Shown: one piece after another, positions 8,401-14,417 of the stretch
How the letters are laid out: each line of letters begins with the position of its first letter
Numbering within the stretch: the stretch's first letter is position 1
Source of the DNA: JAUIAI01 sp049680625
Lineage (GTDB): Bacteria; Pseudomonadota; Gammaproteobacteria; Burkholderiales; Burkholderiaceae_E
Reading direction: 5' to 3'
DNA: 24,053 nucleotides
NCBI GenBank assembly: GCA_049680625.1
Contig: JBAUID010000171.1
Coordinates: 1-24,053, forward strand
The notes under the pieces: generated by a model
The model's database searches: none
Seen by the model: only the letters and a program-made list of their open reading frames with translations
Told to the model about the DNA's origin: nothing
Position numbers and translations under genes: made by a program

Positions 8401-9298
8401 TGTGTTTCGAAATTACGACCTGGCGCAAATCGCAAAATACATCGACTGGGGTCCGTTCTTCCAGACCTGGGAATTACACGGGCGGTTTCCGGCATTGCTT
8501 AATGATGACGTTGTTGGTGAGTCGGCACGTCGCGTTTTCAGTGATGGCAAGGCTATGCTCGAGCGAATTATCGCCGGGCGCTGGCTCAAGGCCAATGCTG
8601 TTGTTGCCTTTGCCCCGGCCAACACCATCAACCAGGACGATATTGAAATTTATACCGACGACAGCCGCGAGGAGGTCGCATTTGTGTGGCGTAACCTGCG
8701 TCAGCAGACAGTGAAAAAATCCGGGGTCGCCAATAAATGCCTGGCTGACTTTATTGCGCCGCGTTCAATCGATGGCAAGCCATCAAATATCGACGATTAC
8801 ATCGGTATGTTCGCCGTTACTGCAGGCCTGGGCATCGAAAAGAAAGAAGCTGAGTTTGAAAACCTGCTGGACGATTATTCAAGCATCATGCTCAAATCCA
8901 TTGCCGATCGCCTGGCCGAAGCTTTTGCCGAATGTATGCACCACCGGGTACGCACCGATCTGTGGGGTTTTGCATCCGACGAGGCTTTGAGCAACGATGA
9001 ACTCATTGCCGAGTCGTATCGTGGCATCCGTCCGGCACCGGGTTATCCGGCCTGCCCGGAGCATACGGTCAAAGCCGACTTGTTCGAGTATCTGAACACC
9101 GATGAAATTGGTATGTCGTTAACCGAGTCTTTTGCCATGTTGCCCGCGTCCAGCGTGTCTGGTTTCTACTTCTCACATCCGGATGCTGACTACTTTAACG
9201 TCGGGCGAATTGGTGACGACCAGGTAGCCGACATGGCCAACCGGTCCGGGCGAACCGAAGATGAATGTCGCACTGCTTTAGCCAGTTCCCTGGGCTGA
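5453..9298 (+). CDS. metH: Cobalamin-dependent methionine synthase MetH
   Basis: 1281 residues, full length with all four modules. It transfers a methyl group from methyltetrahydrofolate via methylcobalamin to homocysteine, in the cytoplasm. The homocysteine domain (1-330) starts ILVLDGAMGTMIQ and has the zinc ligands Cys249 (GLNCALG), Cys314 and Cys315 (GGCCGTT). The folate (pterin) domain begins FVNVGERTNVTGSKAF near 360. A cap region around 690-770 leads into the B12 domain with the DxHxxG motif DVHDIGKN at 790-797; His792 is the lower cobalt ligand. The C-terminal reactivation domain has the SAM motif RPAPGYPACPEH at 1193-1204 and SLTESFAMLP near 1222. I took ATG 5453 as start because MSPAEIQLRQLL aligns with known MetH N-termini; the frame is open 23 codons upstream to 5384. 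The ribosome site is weak. No cobalamin riboswitch is visible. It shares a likely transcript with the permease 6 bp downstream. Confidence 0.98.
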   Translation: MSPAEIQLRQLLTEKILVLDGAMGTMIQQEMLTEADYRGKRFADHPSDVKGNNELLSLTQPDVIRKIHLAYLRAGADFVETNTFGATTVAQADYGLAHVAYELNRESARLARAACDEVSTAEHPRFVAGALGPQPKTASISPDVNDPAARNITFDELHDTYLEQANGLVEGGIDVFLLETIFDTLNARAALFALSGLNEQRQANGLETIPVMISGTVTDASGRILSGQTVEAFWNSVRHAKPISIGLNCALGAALMRPYIEELSKIADTFVCVYPNAGLPNPMSDTGFDETPAVTSELLGEFAQSGFVNIAGGCCGTTPEHIAAIADAVAKQKPRKVPTLPEGVLRLSGLEPFNIDSSSLFVNVGERTNVTGSKAFARLILNEDYDEALSVARQQVENGAQIIDINMDEAMLDSVAAMTRFLNLIASEPDIARVPVMIDSSKWAVIEAGLKCVQGKSIVNSISMKEGEAEFIRQAVLCKRYGAAAVVMAFDEQGQADTFARKTEICERAYRLLVDTVGFAPEDIIFDPNIFAIATGIEEHDNYAVDFIEACGWIRDNLPHAKTSGGVSNVSFSFRGNEPAREAIHTAFLYHAIQQGLTMGIVNAGMVGVYDQIDPPLRERVEDIVLNRGVTLPADEPADSPERDKTSTERMIEFAGTLKGGATKQEENLEWRGTPDNPAPVSDRLSYALIRGITKFIVEDTEEAWQEISARDGRPIEVIEGPLMAGMNVVGDLFGAGKMFLPQVVKSARVMKQAVAHLIPYIEEEKLQIAAAGGDVSSKGKVVMATVKGDVHDIGKNIVTVVLQCNNFDVVNMGVMVPSSDILAKAIEEDADIIGLSGLITPSLEEMAHVAREMERSDYFRERKTPLLIGGATTSRVHTAVKIAPNFSGPVIHVTDASRSVPVVQHLISDEGRDEYLLQIQRDYDKVRAQHARKQGPKLSTLVEARANASPIVWKMPADDHPGEGPHPMVAVKPPKPKFIGRRVFRNYDLAQIAKYIDWGPFFQTWELHGRFPALLNDDVVGESARRVFSDGKAMLERIIAGRWLKANAVVAFAPANTINQDDIEIYTDDSREEVAFVWRNLRQQTVKKSGVANKCLADFIAPRSIDGKPSNIDDYIGMFAVTAGLGIEKKEAEFENLLDDYSSIMLKSIADRLAEAFAECMHHRVRTDLWGFASDEALSNDELIAESYRGIRPAPGYPACPEHTVKADLFEYLNTDEIGMSLTESFAMLPASSVSGFYFSHPDADYFNVGRIGDDQVADMANRSGRTEDECRTALASSLG

Positions 9299-9304
9299 TC
9301 GATT

Positions 9305-10150
9305 GTGACCGCCTCGCTGGTACTGATTGTGCTGGCGGCGGCTTTGCTGCATGCCATGTGGAATGCCATGGCCAAGGGGGGCGGAGCGCCTGAGCTAAGC
9401 ATTGCGAGCTACCAGTTATTTGGTGGCCTGGTCTGCGCTGCTCTGATTCCGTTCGTGCCGTACCCGAAGGTCGAAAGCTGGCCGTATCTGGCGGCATCCG
9501 TCCTGATTCACAACGCCTACTACTTCACCTTGTCGTCGGCTTACCGAGCCGGCGACTTGTCGCAGGTCTATCCGCTGTTTCGTGGCCTCGCACCGGTATT
9601 GGTGGCAATAGGGGCCGCGGTGTTTGTCGGCGAATGGCTCAGTTTTGGTGCCGCGGTGGGCATCGGCTTAATCAGCCTGGGCATTATCAGTCTTGCCTTT
9701 GCCGGCGGGCGCTTTGGCCAGATGTCCGCCACTGCCCGAAACTGGGGCCTGGCCACCTCGTTTCTGATTGCTTGTTACACCGTGACCGATGGCATTGGTG
9801 TTCGTCTCGCAGGCAGTCAGGCCAGCTATATTGTCTGGCTGTTTACCTTCGAAGTTATCCCCATTGGAATTTATCTGCTGGCGACTCAGCCGGGCCGTTG
9901 GTTTGAGCAATTGAAATCCCGCGCGCTGATGAACGTGGCCGGCGGGGTGGCCTCATCGGCGGCTTACGGCCTGGTGATTTATGCGATGAGTTTTGGCCTG
10001 CTGGCGGCGGTCTCGTCAATACGCGAAACCAGCGTGATATTTGCTGCCGTGATTGGCGTGTTGTGGCTTAAAGAACCCTTTGGCCGCGCCCGCATTATCG
10101 CGGCCTGCCTGGTTGCTATTGGTATAGGGTTGATTCGATATCTCGGATAA
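9305..10150 (+). CDS. DMT-superfamily (EamA) inner-membrane transporter
   Basis: 281 residues, almost entirely hydrophobic, with about ten predicted membrane helices in two EamA halves, the standard layout of drug/metabolite transporters. Typical signatures are the N-terminal LLHAMWNAMAK, the YPLFRGLAPVLVAIGA segment closing the first half, and SSIRETSVIFAAVIGVLWLKEPFG near the C-terminus. The GTG start at 9305 lies 6 bp after the metH stop with no clear ribosome site, so translation is probably coupled to metH. EamA proteins export or import amino acids, nucleosides or other metabolites. Linkage to metH hints at a sulfur amino acid or methyl-cycle metabolite, but nothing in the sequence proves that. 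It ends 66 bp before the convergent aminotransferase. Confidence 0.9.
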   Translation: MTASLVLIVLAAALLHAMWNAMAKGGGAPELSIASYQLFGGLVCAALIPFVPYPKVESWPYLAASVLIHNAYYFTLSSAYRAGDLSQVYPLFRGLAPVLVAIGAAVFVGEWLSFGAAVGIGLISLGIISLAFAGGRFGQMSATARNWGLATSFLIACYTVTDGIGVRLAGSQASYIVWLFTFEVIPIGIYLLATQPGRWFEQLKSRALMNVAGGVASSAAYGLVIYAMSFGLLAAVSSIRETSVIFAAVIGVLWLKEPFGRARIIAACLVAIGIGLIRYLG

Positions 10151-10177
10151 CTATAGTGGGCAATTGCTGACTGCCTC

Positions 10178-10196
10178 TTGTTCGACATGCGAACAA
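10178..10196. terminator. Inverted repeat between convergent genes, possible transcription stop
   Basis: TTGTTCG and CGAACAA form a perfect 7-bp stem around a 5-base loop, in the 65-bp gap between the convergent DMT gene (stop 10150) and aminotransferase gene (stop 10216). Position suggests a shared terminator for the metH and selenoprotein operons. No T-run follows on either strand, so it is not a classical intrinsic terminator and may instead be a protein-binding site. Confidence 0.35.
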
Positions 10197-10215
10197 TGTA
10201 TGTTTGGCCAGAATT

Positions 10216-11133
10216 CTAATCTGCCGGGACAAGCGTGCGCCATTGCGGCTGACCGCCTTTGCCGAAGCGCACTGTATCAAAATACTGCTGTTGCAACTGC
10301 TGTGTAATTGGCCCAACCGCGCCGTTGCCCACTGGCAATTTGTCGACAGCGGTCACCGGCAGAATTTCCTGACCGGTACCGCAGATGAAAGCTTCCTCGG
10401 CCAGGTAGAGTTCGCTGCGATCCACATCACGCTGCACCACTGTGCCGCCAGCCTCTTCATGGAGCCGGATAATTGTGTCGCGGGTAATACTCTCGAGAAT
10501 ATTGCTGGTCACCCCTGGGGTAATCAACTGGCCATCGCGGACCATGAAAAAGCAGGCAATTGGTGCTTCGGAGACCTTGCCGGACGGGGTCAGCATCAAG
10601 GCGCCGTCATAACCATCGGCTTTGGCTTGTAACTGGGTAAGCCTGGCGTTGTGGTAGTTGGCGGTTGCTTTGATTCTTGGCGGGCTGGCGTTATCCGGCA
10701 GACGGCTCCATGAACTGACCCCGAGTGAAACCCCACTTTTAGCAGTCGTTGGCCGTTCGCGCGGTATGGCGGCGATGGTGTAGCCAATCGGTTCACTGGT
10801 GGCCAGCATGCCGATGGCTTCAACGTAAACCAGCAAACGCAGGTATACGTCGTCATCCGGTTCGTTGGCCCGGATCACGCGGTTGATATCAGTGGCCAAT
10901 TGGGCGCGGCTGAAACTGGCATTCATGCGCATGACTTTCATGCCGTACCCGAGGCGGCGCAGATGGTCATCCAGGCGAAACAGAAAGAACTCCCCCGTGT
11001 CCGGCTGATGGTAAGCGCGAATCCCCTCAAATACGGTTGTTGCATAGGCCATGGCCAGTGATAACGGGTGTACGCTGGCTTGTTCAAACGGCATCAGCTC
11101 ACCGTTGACCAGAATTTGCCGGGCTTTCCACAT
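10216..11133 (-). CDS. Class IV PLP aminotransferase, branched-chain aminotransferase-like
   Basis: 305 residues, the length of bacterial IlvE, which exchanges amino groups between branched-chain amino acids and 2-oxoglutarate. The N-terminus (ILVNGELMPFEQASVHPLSLAMAYATTVFEGIRAY in outline) fits fold-type IV. The PLP lysine is Lys155 in IKATANYHNARL, and Glu189, which contacts the pyridine nitrogen, is present in KVSEAP. TPGVTSNILESITRD at 205-219 is the usual phosphate-binding stretch. Unusually, the family signature SEGxxxN-[LIVM]-F is replaced by SEAPIACFF, losing the conserved Gly and Asn. This suggests a divergent subgroup whose substrate may not be a branched-chain amino acid. Last gene of the long minus-strand operon, 62 bp after the ThDP enzyme. 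AAGGAA lies upstream of the ATG at 11133. I leave the symbol blank because the active-site loop is atypical. Confidence 0.88.
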   Translation of the reverse strand: MWKARQILVNGELMPFEQASVHPLSLAMAYATTVFEGIRAYHQPDTGEFFLFRLDDHLRRLGYGMKVMRMNASFSRAQLATDINRVIRANEPDDDVYLRLLVYVEAIGMLATSEPIGYTIAAIPRERPTTAKSGVSLGVSSWSRLPDNASPPRIKATANYHNARLTQLQAKADGYDGALMLTPSGKVSEAPIACFFMVRDGQLITPGVTSNILESITRDTIIRLHEEAGGTVVQRDVDRSELYLAEEAFICGTGQEILPVTAVDKLPVGNGAVGPITQQLQQQYFDTVRFGKGGQPQWRTLVPAD

Positions 11134-11195
11134 GGGTTCTTCCTTAGTTGTTTGGGTTTGACTTATCAGTCGCGCTCAGTCGATATCAGCTGCGC

Positions 11196-12872
11196 TCATC
11201 CACGTAAGGCACGCAATTGGGCCGGGTAACCCGACGGATCGACAATGACATCAATGACCGACGGACCGTCATACGCAAAAGCGCGCTTCAACGCCGCCCG
11301 GTAAGACGATGCCGTTCGCACACGGTAGCCCTGGCCACCAAGGGATTTCATCACGCCGGCAAAATCTAATCGCGGCCAGCGCACGCCGTCGCTGGCCAGT
11401 TCGCGTTGCTGTTGTTTGATATCAATCAGGGACAAGGCGCCATCGTTAAACACAATAGTAATCACCTTCACCTGCTGCTCTGCCGCAGTGGCCAGTTCAC
11501 CAAGACACATCAGCAAACCACCGTCGCCGGTAAAGGCAATCACCGGCCGTTGCGGTTCATGCAAGGCGGCGGCAATCGCAGCAGGCAGTGCAAAACCCAT
11601 GCTGGCCAGGCCGTTTGAGATGAGCAAGTCATTGGGTTCGTTACACGGCCAGAAACTGGTGGCTGAGAACATGTGGGCACCGGCGTCCACCGTTACCCGG
11701 GGCCGCACCGGCAGGGCAGCGGCTTGTTTATCCGCTACAGTAACCACTTGTTCGGGGCTCAGGCCGTAGTCCACTTTGGGGTAACCCAGTGCCTTGATGG
11801 CGGCTTTGCGTAATTGTTTGATTTTGCTGGCCCGCCAGCGCGATTGCTTAGATTCGGCAGCCAGCGCATTCACGCTGTGGGAAAGATCGCCGGTCACCAG
11901 GCAGGCCGGAGTGGTGTAGTGCACCGGGTGCTGGGTCAGGCTCAGTTCGAGCACGGTCGTCTGATACGGCCAGGGCTGCAAAATAAGTTCGACGGGGTCA
12001 ACACCCACGAGGACAATCAGATCAGCCTCATTCACCACGGGTTGTTCTGCGGCCCCGCCGGTAAAGATGCCCGCGTAGGCGGGGTTGTTATCCGCGATCA
12101 CACCTTTGGCTTTGTACGTCACCAGTGCCGGGCAGCCCAGGCTGCTTGCCCATTGGCGAACGGCGGCAGTGGTCGCCGCGTCGCGCGCCTCCAGGCCAAC
12201 CACAATCACTGGTTTGCGTGCATACCGAATCAGTTTTTTGGCGGCCTTTAAATCGGTTATTAAGCTGTCCGGATCAGGCGCGCCAATTACAGTGGCACTG
12301 GCTGCTGCTTGCGGTGGTGTGCCGGTTGCCGGGCTTGTCAGCGATGCCCGCGCCGCTGCGCCAGTCAACTCCAGGTGTACCGGGCCGCGCCGTGGCGCAA
12401 GGGCTTGCGCCACCAGTGATTCAATCTGGGACACGTTTGTTTCTATCAAGGTGCTGTGCGCTTTCACGAGCGGGCCAAGAAACTGCTGCTGGTCATACCA
12501 CTGGTGGGTCACGTACCTGCGCAGCGAATCGGCAAAGCCGTCGGTAATCATGGCCAGTGCGCAGCGGTCCAGCGCCGCATGGGCAACCCCGTTGGCCGCA
12601 TTGGCTGTGCCCGGGCCTTTGGTCACGATGGCCACGCCAATCGAACCGTCCAACTCGGCAGTCGTGGCGGCCATCATCGCGGCCGCACATTCATGGCGGG
12701 CGAGCACAAATGGCAGACCCTGGTCTTGCCCGGCCCGGATAAGATCGAGTGAACTGCCGCCGCCGGGCAGTCCGAACATCCGCTGTGTACCAGTGGCTTT
12801 GAATGCGCGGACCAGGGCATCAGCCACATTGTTGGTCACGCCGTGGCTTGGCGTGGTTGACTGACTGCTCAT
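11196..12872 (-). CDS. ThDP-dependent enzyme, acetolactate synthase large subunit-like
   Basis: 558 residues with the three-domain plan of pyruvate oxidase/acetolactate synthase-type ThDP enzymes. The N-terminal Pyr domain has FGLPGGGSSLDL at 33-44, the catalytic Glu61 in LARHECAAAMMA, and VTKGPGTANAANGVAHA at 83-99. A central Rossmann-like domain is near 195-340. The C-terminal PP domain has the metal/diphosphate motif GDGGLLMCLGELATAA at 449-464, ending in VFNDGALSLI, with Asp477 instead of the second Asn. These enzymes decarboxylate or ligate 2-oxo acids. No small regulatory subunit gene follows, and the genes around it are catabolic in type, so this is probably not biosynthetic IlvB. Candidate activities include decarboxylation of an aromatic or sulfonated 2-oxo acid or a carboligation. 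It lies 39 bp downstream of the SDR gene in the same operon. Confidence 0.9.
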   Translation of the reverse strand: MSSQSTTPSHGVTNNVADALVRAFKATGTQRMFGLPGGGSSLDLIRAGQDQGLPFVLARHECAAAMMAATTAELDGSIGVAIVTKGPGTANAANGVAHAALDRCALAMITDGFADSLRRYVTHQWYDQQQFLGPLVKAHSTLIETNVSQIESLVAQALAPRRGPVHLELTGAAARASLTSPATGTPPQAAASATVIGAPDPDSLITDLKAAKKLIRYARKPVIVVGLEARDAATTAAVRQWASSLGCPALVTYKAKGVIADNNPAYAGIFTGGAAEQPVVNEADLIVLVGVDPVELILQPWPYQTTVLELSLTQHPVHYTTPACLVTGDLSHSVNALAAESKQSRWRASKIKQLRKAAIKALGYPKVDYGLSPEQVVTVADKQAAALPVRPRVTVDAGAHMFSATSFWPCNEPNDLLISNGLASMGFALPAAIAAALHEPQRPVIAFTGDGGLLMCLGELATAAEQQVKVITIVFNDGALSLIDIKQQQRELASDGVRWPRLDFAGVMKSLGGQGYRVRTASSYRAALKRAFAYDGPSVIDVIVDPSGYPAQLRALRG

Positions 12873-12911
12873 GTCGATCTGACCTTCCTGGGTTTCATTG
12901 GGTTCGATTCG

Positions 12912-13673
12912 TTAAATAGCGGTGAAGCCGCCGTCAACAGCCCAGATTTGCCCGGTCACAAAACTGGCTGCATCGCTCAGCAGGAAACGAACAACGCTGG
13001 CAATTTCTTCGGGCTCACCAACCCGACCCATCGGAATCGTCGCCAGCACCGCATCGCGGCTAACCGGGTCGGCGAGATTGGCGGACGTCATGGGCGTCCG
13101 TATTGGGCCGGGTGCCACCGCGTTAACCCGGGCACCGGTTGCCGCCAGTTCGAGTGACAGGGCCCGCACCAGCCCGTTAATGGCAGTTTTTGACGTCACG
13201 TAGGCACCGGCCCTGGCATGGCCTACCAGGCTTAGCTGGCTGGAGATCATGACCAGAGCGCCGGCGTGTTGATTGGCCCGCATCCACTGGCCGGCTTCGC
13301 GGGCCAGCACCATGCTGGCGGTCAGATTGGTATTGATGGTTTGTTGATAACCGTCATCAGATTCATCGAGCAGACCAAGACGGCGCAGGATGCCGGCTGC
13401 GCAGACCAGGCCGTCAATACCATCCAGCGTCGCAATGGCCTTTCGCGCCAGTGTCTGGGCAGTCCCGGGCTGCGCCAAATCACCGACCAGTATTTGATCC
13501 GCTGGCAATGCAGCGGTCAGCGACTCGGCTTGCTCCTGGTTCAGCACCAGTGCCACGGCGCGTGCACCATCATCCAGCGCGGTTTGCAGCACGGCACGGC
13601 CAATACCGGTTGCCGCACCAGTGATGACGATGCGTTTGTCTTTGAGATCGGTGGCGCGTTTGACTGGTGACAT
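12912..13673 (-). CDS. Short-chain dehydrogenase/reductase (SDR), classical type
   Basis: 253 residues, single Rossmann domain. The cofactor motif TGAATGIG lies at 18-25, CAAG at 91-94 replaces the common NNAG/NAAG, and structural Asn116 is in INTNLTAS. The catalytic Ser145-Tyr158-Lys162 triad is complete (VMISSQLS, AYVTSK). The C-terminal PGPIRTPM and SFVTGQIWAVDGGFT close the family pattern. It would oxidise a secondary alcohol or reduce a ketone with NAD(P). After the second strand (AVALVLNQEQA) there is no acidic residue at the strand end, which mildly favours neither cofactor. I chose ATG 13673 (MSPVKRATDLKDKR). The frame is open back to 13775, but that would overlap the preceding CMD gene by about 60 bp. 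The upstream ribosome site is poor. Third from last gene of the long operon. Confidence 0.9.
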   Translation of the reverse strand: MSPVKRATDLKDKRIVITGAATGIGRAVLQTALDDGARAVALVLNQEQAESLTAALPADQILVGDLAQPGTAQTLARKAIATLDGIDGLVCAAGILRRLGLLDESDDGYQQTINTNLTASMVLAREAGQWMRANQHAGALVMISSQLSLVGHARAGAYVTSKTAINGLVRALSLELAATGARVNAVAPGPIRTPMTSANLADPVSRDAVLATIPMGRVGEPEEIASVVRFLLSDAASFVTGQIWAVDGGFTAI

Positions 13674-13713
13674 ATGTAATTGTGGTGGTGTCTGTTTGGA
13701 ACCAGGTTTTTGT

Positions 13714-14397
13714 TTAGTAAGGGGCAACCACAATGCCTTCAGCGGCGGCTGCTTCCCAGGCAGCGACAGCATCAATTAACACGTTGCCGCCGCAGGGAAT
13801 CAATACGTAACTCAGGGCTTCAACAACTTGAACGGTTTCGATGCCGGCGTCCAGGCAATGGCGCAGGTGAAATACCAGGCCGGCATCGTTGCGCCGCGCT
13901 GCCATCGCTGTGGTGCCGGCCAGGTGGGCGAGGCCGTCCGGCAGACCGTCAGCAGCAACCATGAAGACCCGTAAGTATCTGGCCAGCAAAGTATCAGCGG
14001 TTGTCCATGCTGCCCAGTGTTTGGCCGCAAAGCTGTTGACGGCAAAACCTTCACATTGGGCCGCCATGGCAACGCAGGCTGCCAGGTTGTCATCACTCAG
14101 GCCGGCAGCCCGAGCGCGTTCCATATGAATAAAGCCGTGTGCCTCACGGGCCGCGGCCAGTAAACACGCCCACACCGTTTCGCGCTCAAAGGGGGTCAAT
14201 ACCCGGGGCACCAGGGTCAGTTCCTGGTAAAACGCATCGTAACGGTTGAGCAGTTGCGGGGCATGGGCGGCAAACAAGCGGTGGTACGGCAGTGTGTAGC
14301 CGCGCTTTTTGCGCACCGCTGCTAATGCAGCCTCACCCTCGGTGCTCAGGGGTTGCGTGAAAGCGGGTTCGCTGGGGTCGCTGGGGTCGTGGGTCAT
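13714..14397 (-). CDS. Carboxymuconolactone decarboxylase/AhpD-like protein lacking CxxC
   Basis: 227 residues, all-helical by composition, with two halves that each resemble a CMD/AhpD repeat. The first is FERETVWACLLAAAREAHGF at 70-89 followed by ARAAGLSDDNLAACVAMAAQ. The second is GLVFHLRHCLDAGIETVQVVEALSYVLIPCGG at 173-204. In peroxidase-type members a CxxC in the first helix is catalytic; here that position reads AREAHGFIH, so a thiol peroxidase role is unlikely. CMD-fold proteins also act as decarboxylases/hydrolases on lactones, or as small-molecule-binding partners. The N-terminus carries a short DPSDPSEP repeat. Located 20 bp after hyuA, it is a likely accessory enzyme of the hydantoinase pathway. 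The family call is firm at fold level and open for function. Confidence 0.75.
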   Translation of the reverse strand: MTHDPSDPSEPAFTQPLSTEGEAALAAVRKKRGYTLPYHRLFAAHAPQLLNRYDAFYQELTLVPRVLTPFERETVWACLLAAAREAHGFIHMERARAAGLSDDNLAACVAMAAQCEGFAVNSFAAKHWAAWTTADTLLARYLRVFMVAADGLPDGLAHLAGTTAMAARRNDAGLVFHLRHCLDAGIETVQVVEALSYVLIPCGGNVLIDAVAAWEAAAAEGIVVAPY

Positions 14398-14417
14398 CGG
14401 CGTTCTGGCACAGGCGC

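Noticed and set aside
12085..12864. Long plus-strand open frame of 259 codons
   Set aside because: It lies wholly antisense within the ThDP enzyme gene, has low-complexity Ala/Arg/Ser composition, and resembles no protein family. It is a shadow of GC-rich codon use.
10216..12872. An ilvB-ilvE branched-chain amino acid biosynthesis pair
   Set aside because: No small subunit, ilvC or ilvD is present. The aminotransferase signature is degenerate, and both genes are at the end of a transporter/hydantoinase operon.
13674..13775. Longer N-terminus for the SDR protein starting at 13775
   Set aside because: It would overlap the CMD gene by about 60 bp and adds residues with no SDR similarity. ATG 13673 gives a normal SDR start.
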